Shown: positions 45,961-55,057, counted from the stretch's first letter. The stretch: 64,000 nt of DNA from DAOTXR01 sp034435375 (GCA_034435375.1 DAOTXR010000052.1:186001-250000), one strand, 5' to 3'. A program made the numbers and translations. The notes: generated by a model not told the origin, from the letters alone.

Positions 45961-47598
45961 ATGCGACGACGTCTGTGGGTACCTGTGCTTATTGGCATTC
46001 TGGGCATCGTGGCGGCTGGGCTGATCCTGACAAGGAGGCCCCTGCTCGATCCTGCTGTGCCGACTTCAGGGCTGACGTTGGTAGCTATGACGGCCCGGCT
46101 TGACGTGACGCAGAGTATACCTTCGCGCACACCTCAGCCCGTCACCCCCACGATCAGCCCTGCCCTCGATGAGAGCACTTCTTCAACGGCGACCTTGCCT
46201 GCTGAGGCAGTTGTACCCAGCGCAACTGGTAGCTCAGGGCGTGTGGCTGCAAACGGACAGTACATTGTTCAGGAGGGTGATACCCTGTGGAACATTGCCA
46301 TCGCTTTTGGTGTGACTTTGGAGGGCTTGATCGCGGCCAACCCTGGTCTCAATCCGGATGTCCTGCATCCCGACGATGTTCTGGTCATTCCTGGCCTTGA
46401 TGCGCCCAGCCCAACACCCAGTGCAACGGACCGCGCGTCGTCAGATACGCCGTCAGGCACGACTGTTACGCCTCACAGCTCTACCCCAACACCACATGTA
46501 GCCCCCACGTCGCTCTCCCCAGTCACAGTACCTGCTAGCGCTGTGAGCGGCTACGTCAACACTGGCAGCGAGAAGCTGCGTCTGCGCGATGGCCCTAGCA
46601 CGGGCAATGCCATCATTACACTGCTCAACAACCTGACAGAGGTCCAGATCATTGGGCGAACTGAAGATTACTACTGGCTGCAAGTAGTGACTCGCACAGG
46701 CGGCCAGAGCGGTTGGGTCATGCGGCAGTTCGTCGAGGTGCGTGAGCCACTGGCTAATGTTCCGGTCACGGGGCGATCGCCTGACGTGCAGTTGACCTCT
46801 ATCGCCCAGGGCACACCTGCGGGGCAGCAGTACCCTTACATCTCCGGCATCACCGATCGGTCACGTGAGATTTTTCGTCTGGGCCAGAGCCTCGGCAACC
46901 GACCGGATGTCTTTTCCAAAGTAGGAGACAGCATCACAGCCAACGAGGCCTTTCTGATCCCGATTGGGCGTGGAGACTATAACCTGCGCGATTATACTTA
47001 TCTGGAGCCTGTAATTCGGTACTTCTCACAGGAGATCGCCACAGACGCCAACTCGTTCGCCAACACATCCCTGGCCGCCAAGGGCGGCTGGTCAGCTTGG
47101 CAGATTGTCACCCCCCGCTTCGCCGACCCGGTTTATTGCCTTGACGGCGAAACACCGCTGGAGTGCGAGTATCGGGTGGTCAAACCGTCGCTTGCGCTGA
47201 TCATGCTCGGCACCAACGACATTGTGAACACCCCTTATCGGCAATACGAGGCTTGGATGCGAGAGATCATAGAGACTTCCATCGAGCAGGGTGTAATCCC
47301 CGTGATCAGCACTCTTCCCCCTTTTCATGTCACCGGTTACGAGGAGCGTGTGCCGGACTTGAATCGCATCCTCATTGGGCTAGCTCGGGAGTACCAGATT
47401 CCCCTCTGGGATTACTGGTCGGCGCTGCATGGTTTGCCCAACGACGGCCTAAGCGACGACGGAATCCATCCCAACTGGGCTGTACCCGCCGACTTCAAGC
47501 CATCATTTCTGCTGTATGGCATGACGGTTCGGAATCTGACAGCATTACAAGTCCTAGACTCAATCTGGCGCTCGGTCATCCTGCCAGAGACGCAGTAA
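45961..47598 (+). CDS. Secreted LysM-SH3b-SGNH hydrolase
   Basis: This 545-aa protein has an N-terminal signal anchor (about 7-24), a Thr/Ser linker, one LysM domain (101-145, YIVQEGDTLW), a second linker, an SH3b domain (about 197-260) and an SGNH hydrolase domain (290-545). Catalytic blocks are intact: Ser324 in VGDS, Asn419 in LGTND, Asp500 and His503 in DDGIHPN. LysM and SH3b domains bind cell-wall glycans and peptides, so the enzyme probably deacylates or de-esterifies a wall polymer, but the substrate is inferred. Its paralogue with a damaged active site is the divergent neighbour, 100 bases away. Confidence 0.9.
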   Translation: MRRRLWVPVLIGILGIVAAGLILTRRPLLDPAVPTSGLTLVAMTARLDVTQSIPSRTPQPVTPTISPALDESTSSTATLPAEAVVPSATGSSGRVAANGQYIVQEGDTLWNIAIAFGVTLEGLIAANPGLNPDVLHPDDVLVIPGLDAPSPTPSATDRASSDTPSGTTVTPHSSTPTPHVAPTSLSPVTVPASAVSGYVNTGSEKLRLRDGPSTGNAIITLLNNLTEVQIIGRTEDYYWLQVVTRTGGQSGWVMRQFVEVREPLANVPVTGRSPDVQLTSIAQGTPAGQQYPYISGITDRSREIFRLGQSLGNRPDVFSKVGDSITANEAFLIPIGRGDYNLRDYTYLEPVIRYFSQEIATDANSFANTSLAAKGGWSAWQIVTPRFADPVYCLDGETPLECEYRVVKPSLALIMLGTNDIVNTPYRQYEAWMREIIETSIEQGVIPVISTLPPFHVTGYEERVPDLNRILIGLAREYQIPLWDYWSALHGLPNDGLSDDGIHPNWAVPADFKPSFLLYGMTVRNLTALQVLDSIWRSVILPETQ

Positions 47599-47873
47599 CT
47601 GGCGATGCTCCAGGGTTGCAGCCTGCCCTGTTTGGCCTATACTGTCGTGAGAAGCCTGAAATTGGCCTGTCTGGTTTCTGTCCTGAGGGGCATAATGAAT
47701 ATTGTCTGCTCCCGCAGTGTGCTCAAAGAGCTTCACGGAGGTTCTTTGGAATCCTTCTGCGAGACCAGCCAAAAGGGATCGCTTTCTATCGCAATGAAAT
47801 TGCCGCCAGATGTTTGACCGGAGGTATTTTCGGTCAGGTCACTGAGTCGCTCAATCTGACGAGGAGAATCCCC
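47599..47873. other. Intergenic region upstream of glgP
   Basis: The glgP frame is open upstream through this gap, but the ribosome site at its 3' end shows it is untranslated. A short hairpin GACCG/CGGTC lies near 47817-47836. I see no clear promoter. Confidence 0.35.
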
Positions 47874-50444
47874 ATGCAACCCATTGCAACCTACAAGGTT
47901 GTATCTTCAATGCCTGAGGTACTTAGCCGCCTACCCGAACTGGCCTACAACCTGCGTTGGGCCTGGGATCACGAGACCATCGACCTGTTCCGGCGTATGG
48001 GTGGCGATCTGTGGGAGGAGACCAACCACAACCCTGTCAAGATGCTGGGGTTGATCAGCCAGAACCGGCTCAATGCATTGGCCCGTGACGAAGGTTTCCT
48101 GGCCCACCTGAACCGTGTTTTGTCTTCTTACGACGCCTATATGCAGGTGCGCGAAAAGTCATGGTATCCCCATGAGTATGGTCTGGAGGAAAGCCCTCAG
48201 ATTGCCTATTTCTCATTCGAGTTCGGTTTGACAGAAAGCATCCCGAATTATTCAGGCGGCCTGGGAGTGCTGGCTGGCGATCATCTCAAAGCGGCCAGCG
48301 ATCTCAGCGTGCCGCTTGTAGGAGTTGGGCTGTTGTATCAACAGGGATACTTTCGTCAGTACTTGAACATCGATGGCTGGCAGCAGGAGCTTTATCCGGA
48401 GAATGACTTCTACACCATGCCGCTGCGGCTGGTGACCGATGACATGGGCGAACCGATCCTGACCTCTGTTGATCTGGCGGGTCGTCTTGTCTATGCCCAA
48501 ATCTGGCGCGTACAGGTCGGACGGGTTGACTTGTACCTGCTGGATACGAACATCCCCCAGAACGACCGTCAAGACCAGGACCTGACCGACCAACTCTATG
48601 GCGGCGACCGCGAGATGCGCATCAAGCAGGAGATCTTGCTTGGGATTGGGGGGTTGCGGGCACTTTATGCACTGGGCATCGAGCCGGGGGTGTGCCATAT
48701 GAATGAAGGGCACTCGGCATTCATGGCGCTGGAACGCGCTCGCATCCTGATGGCGCAGCTCGGCCTACCTTTTGAGAAGGCCGCAGCCATTACATCAGCT
48801 AGCAATGTATTTACCACCCACACCCCGGTCCCGGCAGGCAACGATTACTTTGCTCCAGACCTGGTCGAGAAGTATTTTAAAGATTATCGCCAGGAGCTGG
48901 GTCTCTCACGTGAAGCATTCCTGGCGCTGGGTCGCATAGATGCCAATAATACCAGCGAGCATTACTGCATGACGATCCTGGCGCTGCGCATGTCGGCCTA
49001 CGCCAATGGGGTAAGCCGATTGCATGGAGAGGTAGCACGCAGCATGTGGACAGGCGTCTATCCTGGTGTGCCGCTGCGCGAGGTGCCGATCAGCTCCATC
49101 ACCAACGGTGTGCACACCTTCAGTTGGGTCTCCAAGGACATGGCCCAGCTTTTCGATCGCTATCTTGGCCCACGCTGGCGCGAAGACCCTACCGATCAGC
49201 ATATCTGGGAGCGTGCAGCTAGCATCCCCGACGAGGAGCTATGGCGTACCCATGAGCGGCGGCGTGAGCGGTTGGTAGCCTTTGCCCGTAGCCGCCTGGT
49301 TGCACAGCTTGAGCAACGCGGCGCTCCACCCGCTGAGATCGAAGCTGCACATGAGGCGCTTGATCCCGATGTGCTGACTATCGGCTTTGCCCGTCGGTTT
49401 GCTTCATACAAGCGTGCTTCTCTGCTGCTCCGCGATACGGAACGTTTTATGAAAATCTTGTGCGGAGACCGCCCAGTGCAGTTTATCTTCGCTGGAAAAG
49501 CCCACCCGCACGACAACGATGGCAAAGAGATCATTCGTCAGATCGTACACTTTTCCCGAACCACTGACTGCCGCAACCGCATTGTTTTCATTGAGGACTA
49601 CGATATGGTCGTGGCCCGTTACCTGGTTCAGGGAGCCGACGTTTGGCTCAATACGCCACGTCGCCCTCTGGAAGCCAGCGGCACGAGTGGTATGAAGGCG
49701 GCCCTGAATGGTGTGCTGAACCTGAGCATCCTCGACGGGTGGTGGGCTGAAGCCTACCGGCGTCATCTGGGCTGGGCTGTTGGGGCGGGTGAGACATATA
49801 CTGATATGGAGTTGCAGGACTACATTGAGTCGAATGCGGTCTACGACCTGCTGGAAAAGGACCTGATCCCCACCTTCTATGATCGCGGTTCAGATAACCT
49901 ACCGCGGGGCTGGATCATGCGGATGAAGGGATCGCTGCGTGAACTAGGCCCTGTTTACAATACTGCCCGTATGGTTAAAGAGTACACACGACGCTTCTAT
50001 ACTCCTGCGCTTGAAGACACACGACACTTTCGTGAGAACAACTTCGCGGCGGGCATTGACTTTGCCGAGTGGCTGCTGAATTTGCAGTCGCAGTGGCGCG
50101 AGTTGAAGCTGGGAGATATTACTCCTGCATTCGACTCTGAAGTGCGGGTTGGGGACACGCTGAGGGTCAATGCAGAGGTTTTCTTGGGTAGAGTGTCGCC
50201 CGAGGATGTGGCTGTCCAGCTCTACGAGGGTGTCCTTGACAAGCAGGGCGCCATCGAGCGGGGGCGAGCCTATGATATGCAGCATGTGGGCAACAGCCCG
50301 CGTGGACAGGGATGGTGTCAATACAGCGTCGAGTTTGTCTCGGATGTGACAGGACGACACGGCTACACAGTTCGCATTATCCCGCGCCATCCCAACGCCC
50401 GGAATGCCCTACGCCTGGGATTGATCACCTGGGCTGCCCAGTGA
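47874..50444 (+). CDS. glgP: Alpha-glucan (glycogen) phosphorylase
   Basis: It releases glucose-1-phosphate from glycogen or maltodextrin using pyridoxal phosphate. AGGAGA seven bases before the ATG at 47874 sets the start, giving 856 aa, the size of the Thermotoga-like TIGR02094 branch rather than of the E. coli type. The N-terminus has the DUF3417 segment (LAYNLRWAWDHET). Active-site landmarks are HMNEGHSAF, TTHTPVPAGND, FARRFASYKR and the PLP Lys in GTSGMKAALNG. It ends at a strong hairpin shared with the convergent glycosyltransferase. The enzyme links storage glucan to the glycolytic genes elsewhere in the window. Confidence 0.95.
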   Translation: MQPIATYKVVSSMPEVLSRLPELAYNLRWAWDHETIDLFRRMGGDLWEETNHNPVKMLGLISQNRLNALARDEGFLAHLNRVLSSYDAYMQVREKSWYPHEYGLEESPQIAYFSFEFGLTESIPNYSGGLGVLAGDHLKAASDLSVPLVGVGLLYQQGYFRQYLNIDGWQQELYPENDFYTMPLRLVTDDMGEPILTSVDLAGRLVYAQIWRVQVGRVDLYLLDTNIPQNDRQDQDLTDQLYGGDREMRIKQEILLGIGGLRALYALGIEPGVCHMNEGHSAFMALERARILMAQLGLPFEKAAAITSASNVFTTHTPVPAGNDYFAPDLVEKYFKDYRQELGLSREAFLALGRIDANNTSEHYCMTILALRMSAYANGVSRLHGEVARSMWTGVYPGVPLREVPISSITNGVHTFSWVSKDMAQLFDRYLGPRWREDPTDQHIWERAASIPDEELWRTHERRRERLVAFARSRLVAQLEQRGAPPAEIEAAHEALDPDVLTIGFARRFASYKRASLLLRDTERFMKILCGDRPVQFIFAGKAHPHDNDGKEIIRQIVHFSRTTDCRNRIVFIEDYDMVVARYLVQGADVWLNTPRRPLEASGTSGMKAALNGVLNLSILDGWWAEAYRRHLGWAVGAGETYTDMELQDYIESNAVYDLLEKDLIPTFYDRGSDNLPRGWIMRMKGSLRELGPVYNTARMVKEYTRRFYTPALEDTRHFRENNFAAGIDFAEWLLNLQSQWRELKLGDITPAFDSEVRVGDTLRVNAEVFLGRVSPEDVAVQLYEGVLDKQGAIERGRAYDMQHVGNSPRGQGWCQYSVEFVSDVTGRHGYTVRIIPRHPNARNALRLGLITWAAQ

Positions 50445-50454
50445 GGGAATAGAG

Positions 50455-50483
50455 AAGGGCTGGAGCGCGAGGCTCCAGCCCTT
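50455..50483. terminator. Bidirectional terminator between glgP and the GT39-like gene
   Basis: AAGGGCTGGAGC-gcgag-GCTCCAGCCCTT is a perfect 12-bp stem with a 5-nt loop, flanked by short T or A runs. It serves both convergent genes. Confidence 0.8.
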
Positions 50484-50498
50484 TGCATGAACATCTTA

Positions 50499-52094
50499 TC
50501 AAGGCGACTGACTCTGGGAATTGTAGGGAGAGGGGAGGCGGGAAAACTCTTCGCCGTTGTAGTACCAGACCTCACGATCCGGGTAGAGTGCAATGATGGC
50601 CGCCGTCAGGTTGGGAGAAATGTCATGGGCAGCCAGGATGGGATCGTCCAACCACGGCGAGTCCAAGGAGAAGAAAGCTGCATACTCGACCCAGCGCCTG
50701 CCGCGCACGAGCACAAGCACCCGATCACTCTCGCGCAACATCATCAGCCTGTCCAGTGGCTCACGTGTGATGTTGTAGAGGCCGTGCCATTCCTCCAGGC
50801 GGGTGGGCAGATAACACGTTGCATTCAGAGCAATCAGCCCTGCAAGCAGCGCAAACACTGGCCAGTTAGATGAGAGGGAGAAGGCGTCGGTCGGCGCGCC
50901 AGGTGAGGCAGTAATAGCTCGCTTGAACAGCCTGCCAACAAGGCTGATCACCAGCCTCACTGCGCCATCTAGCCCCAACGCAGCGAGAATCGCCAGACCA
51001 GCGTGACCTTCATAGTAGTAACGTGGTCCATAAACCTGCGCCCCGATCCAGTAAGCCATGTGAATCACTACAAGCCCCACAAACGGCCCGGCCAACAAGA
51101 ACGGCCACTCTCGGTGGCCCTGCTGCGACTGCCTGATACCGAAGATCAGCCCCAAGACCAACGGTACCCAGCTCATGTGCGGCCAGCCGAACAGTTCGCT
51201 GGCCCACAGATGGAGGCCCTGTCTGGTGTTGATCACAGCCTGACGCAGCGTGTGGCCCCCATAGGGGCCTATGTCAGGGCCGAACCCCAGTCGATCGTAG
51301 GGCCATATCAGCGTATACAAGTTGGTCGTGGGGCTGCCAGTGGTCAGGGTGAGATAAAGCGGCTGTAGCGCAGCGACCATCCCTGCCACGATCACCAGCG
51401 GCCCATAGGTTCTGATCGCCCTCAGAAAACGTGTGCGTCCCTGCCCAGCGCGCGCAGCTAGCGCCACTGCAAACGGCAGCGCTGAGGCAAACGCGGTGAG
51501 GGGACGGGTTAGGGTCAACATGCCTAGTGCAAAGCCCCCCAACATCGACCAAGCCATCCCATACCGCCCAGAGTCGCGTGCCGCATCGAGGTGCAGCCAG
51601 GCCCACATCAGCAATGTGAGCCACAGGCAGGCTGAAGCATGGCTCATAAAGATGCTGGACTGGATCAAGAAGAACGGAGAGGAAAGAGCCAGCAGCCCTG
51701 CTAGCAGGCCAATGCGTCGATTGTACAGATCACGACCCAGAGCATAGACCAGTGCAACGGTCAGCGCCCCAATCACAGGGTTGACCAGCCACCCCGCGCC
51801 CAGCCTCTCACCAAGCGCCAGCACGAGCGGCCAGCCGATCGTGTATTTGCCCAGCCATTTATCGTCGAAGATCAGTGTAAAGGGGACAAAGAAAGCGGAG
51901 TGGATCGGCGGCGGCGGCGCCCACAATGCCCCTCGTGCGAAGGTGCGAGCCTGGAACAGGTAAGCGATCTCATCCTCTAGGTGCGGCACACGCTCACTGA
52001 TGAACCACGCCATTGAAATGGTAGCAGCCAGCGCCAACAGGCCCAACGCGATCATGAGAAAGACGTCGAGGCGTGTATAGCGATCGGTACTCAT
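50499..52094 (-). CDS. GT39/ArnT-like membrane glycosyltransferase
   Basis: This 531-aa polytopic protein (about eleven hydrophobic helices) resembles the dolichyl- or polyprenyl-phosphate sugar transferases of the PMT/ArnT class. The first extracellular loop carries the acidic pair in HLEDEIAYLFQ, which matches the conserved Asp-Glu, followed by GKYTIGWPLVLALG and a family-like NRRIGLLAGLLALSSPFF. A soluble C-terminal domain follows. The ATG at 52094 is preferred because upstream residues match nothing; it lacks a ribosome site, and TAGACT lies seven bases upstream, so the mRNA could be nearly leaderless. It probably glycosylates exported proteins or a polymer; donor and acceptor are unknown. 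Confidence 0.82.
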   Translation of the reverse strand: MSTDRYTRLDVFLMIALGLLALAATISMAWFISERVPHLEDEIAYLFQARTFARGALWAPPPPIHSAFFVPFTLIFDDKWLGKYTIGWPLVLALGERLGAGWLVNPVIGALTVALVYALGRDLYNRRIGLLAGLLALSSPFFLIQSSIFMSHASACLWLTLLMWAWLHLDAARDSGRYGMAWSMLGGFALGMLTLTRPLTAFASALPFAVALAARAGQGRTRFLRAIRTYGPLVIVAGMVAALQPLYLTLTTGSPTTNLYTLIWPYDRLGFGPDIGPYGGHTLRQAVINTRQGLHLWASELFGWPHMSWVPLVLGLIFGIRQSQQGHREWPFLLAGPFVGLVVIHMAYWIGAQVYGPRYYYEGHAGLAILAALGLDGAVRLVISLVGRLFKRAITASPGAPTDAFSLSSNWPVFALLAGLIALNATCYLPTRLEEWHGLYNITREPLDRLMMLRESDRVLVLVRGRRWVEYAAFFSLDSPWLDDPILAAHDISPNLTAAIIALYPDREVWYYNGEEFSRLPSPYNSQSQSP

Positions 52095-52101
52095 GCAGCC
52101 C

Positions 52102-52107
52102 AGTCTA
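52102..52107 (-). promoter_or_regulatory. Candidate -10 box close to the GT39-like start
   Basis: TAGACT on the minus strand is seven bases before the ATG at 52094. No -35 is clear, so this is tentative. Confidence 0.3.
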
Positions 52108-52157
52108 CACCAGCAACCGGGGTGCTGCCAGAGTCTGGCCCGGCTGAATCCCATAGA

Positions 52158-52185
52158 TTGTTCTGCCATGTCCTTGTGATATACT
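52158..52185 (+). promoter_or_regulatory. Promoter of the alpha/beta hydrolase operon, leaderless configuration
   Basis: TTGTTC (52158-52163), then an extended -10 TGA-TATACT (52177-52185). Six bases separate the -10 from the ATG at 52192, so transcription would begin at the start codon. No Shine-Dalgarno is visible. Confidence 0.6.
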
Positions 52186-52191
52186 TGACAC

Positions 52192-53013
52192 ATGAAGTTC
52201 GTCCGCGTCCACAACCTCGAGACACGCTATTACACTGCTGGAATAGGGCCGCGCGACGTTTTATTTGTGCACGGTTGGGCTGCTTCCGGGCGTATGTGGC
52301 TTCGCAGCATGTGGGCCTTGCGTCACTCCTACCACACCTGGGCCCTTGATCTGCCGGGCTTTGGAAACTCCGAAGCACCCGCTGACGAATGGACCTCCAC
52401 TGAGCAGTATACCGATCATGTAGCGGCCTTCTGCGAGTTGGTGGGGGTAAAGCCTTACGCTGTCGTCGGGCATTCCATGGGAGGACGCATCATCTTCGAT
52501 CTGGCTCGCCGTTATCCTCATTTGGTTGGCAGGCTGGTTGCCGTGGCTCCAATGGTAACGGGCCGGCTGGGGTTTAATCTCAACGTCTTCATGTTTGGCG
52601 ATCTGGGTGAGACGCTGGGTGTTCTGGCGCGGCGTATCTGGCCAGTTGCCACGGCAGGGGCGTTGAGCACTTACTGGGCGCCGCGCTACCTGGGCAGCGA
52701 AGGCGTCAGGCGCACCGCAGACGACATGCGCCGCACCGCGGCGCAGGCTGCAATCGGCAGCTTGCGGGCCATGACCAATCAGGATTACTCGCCCTACCTC
52801 GCAGACATATCGCAGCCTGCCCTGGTGATCTGTGGTAGGCGGGATTACACGATCCCGCCTAGTGACTCACGTCTGGCGGCTGAGAAGCTCCCTTTGGCGC
52901 GGCTAGTGATGTTGGAACACGTCCATCACTGGCCGACGGACGAGGACCCTTTGGCTTTCCTGTGGGCGCTAAAAGGTTTCCTGGCTGATGGCCTGAGTGA
53001 GGCAGTGACATGA
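52192..53013 (+). CDS. Alpha/beta hydrolase
   Basis: This 273-aa cytoplasmic enzyme has the oxyanion loop HGWAASG, the nucleophile elbow GHSMGG (Ser near residue 92), the acid in GRRDYTIP and the base in HVHHWPTDE, giving a complete triad. It resembles small esterases and haloalkane-dehalogenase-like hydrolases. The substrate is unknown. The gene appears leaderless and overlaps thpR by four bases; the Mut7-C gene follows. Being cotranscribed with RNA-processing genes may only reflect shared transcription. Confidence 0.88.
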   Translation: MKFVRVHNLETRYYTAGIGPRDVLFVHGWAASGRMWLRSMWALRHSYHTWALDLPGFGNSEAPADEWTSTEQYTDHVAAFCELVGVKPYAVVGHSMGGRIIFDLARRYPHLVGRLVAVAPMVTGRLGFNLNVFMFGDLGETLGVLARRIWPVATAGALSTYWAPRYLGSEGVRRTADDMRRTAAQAAIGSLRAMTNQDYSPYLADISQPALVICGRRDYTIPPSDSRLAAEKLPLARLVMLEHVHHWPTDEDPLAFLWALKGFLADGLSEAVT

Positions 53014-53597
53014 GAGGACCCTGGCGTCTGTTCGTCGCACTTGAACTTCCATCTGACGTGCTGCATGCCCTTGAGAAGCTTCAGGCAGACCTCAGACGCC
53101 ATATCCCCGGTCGAGCTGTGCGTTGGGTGCGTCCTGAAGGTATCCACCTGACACTCAAGTTTCTGGGGGATGTGCCCTGCGATCAGGTCGGCGAATTGCA
53201 GACTGCGCTTGATCAAGCAGTGGCAGGTCGCCATCGGTTTTCGTTGAACGTCGAAGGGCTGAGTTGCTTCCCAAATATGAATCGCCCACGTGTGCTATGG
53301 GTAGGGGTCACTGGTGCGCTGAAGCCCTTGCTCGCACTCCAGCAAGGGGTAGAGGAGCACATTGCACCGTTGGGGTTTTCCACAGAGGAACGCAGTTTCT
53401 CACCACATTTGACACTGGCACGCACCGGGCAGCGTGCCAGCCGCGACGAAATGGCTGCATTGGGTGAGGCTGTGCAAAAGTACACTATCGGTCAGATCGC
53501 GAGTTGGGAGGTTCAGACCGTCAGCCTGATGCGAAGCTATCTCAAACCGGATGGCGCTACTTACACTCAGGTGTACACCGTTGCCCTGGAGCCGTGA
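53010..53597 (+). CDS. thpR: RNA 2',3'-cyclic phosphodiesterase (2H family)
   Basis: This 195-aa LigT/ThpR enzyme opens 2',3'-cyclic phosphates on RNA ends. The two His-x-Thr-x motifs are present: HLTL near residue 46 (GIHLTLKFLGDV) and HLTL near residue 133 (FSPHLTLART). The start ATG overlaps the upstream stop as ATGA. The length fits the family. It is cotranscribed with a hydrolase and a Mut7-C protein. Confidence 0.92.
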   Translation: MRGPWRLFVALELPSDVLHALEKLQADLRRHIPGRAVRWVRPEGIHLTLKFLGDVPCDQVGELQTALDQAVAGRHRFSLNVEGLSCFPNMNRPRVLWVGVTGALKPLLALQQGVEEHIAPLGFSTEERSFSPHLTLARTGQRASRDEMAALGEAVQKYTIGQIASWEVQTVSLMRSYLKPDGATYTQVYTVALEP

Positions 53598-53598
53598 G

Positions 53599-54069
53599 TT
53601 GGCTGCCTCTCTGCCTCAGCCGACCTCTCTGCTGCTGGATGCCATGCTTGGCCGATTGGCTCGCTGGCTACGACTGATGGGCTACGATGCTGCCTATCTA
53701 TCTGACACTGACGATGTAGAGGTCATTCGACAAGCACGGGCCGAGTCGCGGCTGATTCTGACCCGTGACCGAGGGCTGGCATCGCGCCGTGGAGTCCGGG
53801 CAGTGCTGATCGAGAGCCAGGAACTGCCTGAGCAGATATCGCAGGTCGTCTCCCTGATAGGACCGCCGCCCCAGCCAGTGACACCACGCTGTGTGGTGTG
53901 TAATGTTCCTCTCTTGCCAATCTCAGCAGAGGCAGCTCGTGACCATGTGCCTCCCTATGTCTGGCGCTCCAGCCGGGATTTCACCCGCTGTCAGAGCTGC
54001 AACCGTATCTACTGGCAAGGCACACACTGGGATGCCATTCGGGCGCAGTTGGAGAATTTGAGAAGTTGA
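53599..54069 (+). CDS. Mut7-C RNase-domain protein with zinc ribbon
   Basis: This PIN-like Mut7-C (DUF82) protein starts at TTG 53599 (156 aa) with GGAG seven bases upstream, one base after the thpR stop. Its N-terminus MLGRLARWLRLMGYDA and the acidic LSDTDDVE and TRDRGL elements are typical of the PIN-like nuclease core. The C-terminal half holds a zinc ribbon (CVVC and CQSC). The family is thought to act on RNA, from the Mut-7 C-terminal domain; direct evidence in bacteria is limited. It shares an operon with thpR, also an RNA enzyme. Confidence 0.85.
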   Translation: MAASLPQPTSLLLDAMLGRLARWLRLMGYDAAYLSDTDDVEVIRQARAESRLILTRDRGLASRRGVRAVLIESQELPEQISQVVSLIGPPPQPVTPRCVVCNVPLLPISAEAARDHVPPYVWRSSRDFTRCQSCNRIYWQGTHWDAIRAQLENLRS

Positions 54070-54095
54070 TCGGCGATTTGTGTGCGTGCTAGAAT
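54066..54095 (+). promoter_or_regulatory. Promoter of rsfS
   Basis: TTGATC (54066-54071), an 18-base spacer and an extended -10 TGC-TAGAAT (54087-54095). The start near 54102 gives a short leader before rsfS. The -35 overlaps the upstream stop codon region. Confidence 0.6.
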
Positions 54096-54123
54096 GGCAC
54101 ACATCACACAGCTTCGAGGGAAG

Positions 54124-54489
54124 ATGGTAGAACAGATTGAGATGATTGAGCTGGCTCACTACATCGTTGACCTGATTGCCGATAAGAAGGGGGAAGACAT
54201 CGTCTTGCTAGACATTCGGGAGCGGACGATCATTGCAGACTACTTCATTGTATGCAGCGGCAACAGCGAGCGCCAGCTCAAAGCAGTCGTCGAAGAAATC
54301 ACCGAGGAGGTCAAAAAGAACCACCACATTAGCCCCCGGGCGGTTGAGGGTGATGCAGCTACAGGCTGGGTGCTGATCGACTATGGTGATATTGTGGTCC
54401 ATGCCTTTGCTCCCGATACGCGCCGTTACTACGACCTCGAAGGTTTCTGGTTAGAAAACGACGCCGCCATCTTGCTCAAGATGCAATAA
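54124..54489 (+). CDS. rsfS: Ribosomal silencing factor RsfS
   Basis: This 121-aa protein binds L14 and blocks subunit joining in starved cells. Signatures are VDLIADKKGEDIVLLDI, ADYFIVCSGNSERQ and GDIVVHAF with RRYYDLEGFW. The ATG at 54124 has GAGGG close upstream (three bases); an ATG at 54142 is possible but lacks a ribosome site. It has its own promoter and a hairpin shared with convergent ndk. Confidence 0.94.
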   Translation: MVEQIEMIELAHYIVDLIADKKGEDIVLLDIRERTIIADYFIVCSGNSERQLKAVVEEITEEVKKNHHISPRAVEGDAATGWVLIDYGDIVVHAFAPDTRRYYDLEGFWLENDAAILLKMQ

Positions 54490-54526
54490 GCCAAAGGGAC
54501 GATCTCTCAGGATTGCCCCTTTGGCT
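54489..54526. terminator. Bidirectional hairpin between rsfS and ndk
   Basis: AGCCAAAGGG and CCCTTTGGCT form a perfect 10-bp stem with an 18-nt loop between two convergent genes. Confidence 0.7.
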
Positions 54527-54531
54527 CACGC

Positions 54532-54984
54532 TTAGCCCTCGGAAATCCAGCGCTCCGTATCGCGGATCCAGGTAACAAGCTCATCCTCTGCAAAGAACAG
54601 ACGCACCTCGCGAGCAGCATCCTCCTGGCTGGCTGAACCATGCACGATGTTGCGGCCAACCTCGATCGCCAGGTCGCCGCGGATCGTGCCAGGCGCGGCC
54701 TCGGCGGGCTTGGTGGCGCCCATCGTTGTGCGCACAATGTTGATCGCCTGGGTTCCTTCCCACACCATAGCCACCACTGGCCCAGATGTGATATAAGCGA
54801 TCAGGCCGGGGTAGAAAGGCTTGCCCTCGTGTTCGGCGTAGTGGCGGGCGGCCAGCTCTTTGCTCATTTGCATGAATTTCATGCCCACAAGGCGCAGACC
54901 ACGCCATTCCAGCCGCCTGATGACCTCACCGATCAGTCCGCGCTGAACCCCATCAGGTTTTATTAGAACCAGTGTCCGTTCCAA
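54532..54984 (-). CDS. ndk: Nucleoside diphosphate kinase
   Basis: This 150-aa enzyme transfers gamma-phosphate from ATP to nucleoside diphosphates. The start is a TTG at 54984, giving the normal ERTLVLIKPDG beginning; GGGAGGA lies six bases upstream, and the promoter at 55058-55087 excludes starts further upstream even though the frame is open to 55200. The phosphohistidine is in NIVHGSAS. The length fits the family. Confidence 0.95.
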   Translation of the reverse strand: MERTLVLIKPDGVQRGLIGEVIRRLEWRGLRLVGMKFMQMSKELAARHYAEHEGKPFYPGLIAYITSGPVVAMVWEGTQAINIVRTTMGATKPAEAAPGTIRGDLAIEVGRNIVHGSASQEDAAREVRLFFAEDELVTWIRDTERWISEG

Positions 54985-55057
54985 AATGTCCTCCCTGGAT
55001 GAAAGATCAACCAACAGCACCGGAGATTGGATGTCATTGGCTGGTGGTGCCCGCGAG

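Noticed and set aside
47163..47873. Upstream in-frame extension of glgP through the SGNH gene
   Set aside because: It overlaps the 3' half of the LysM-SH3-SGNH gene in another frame, and glgP has a clear ribosome site and family N-terminus at 47874.
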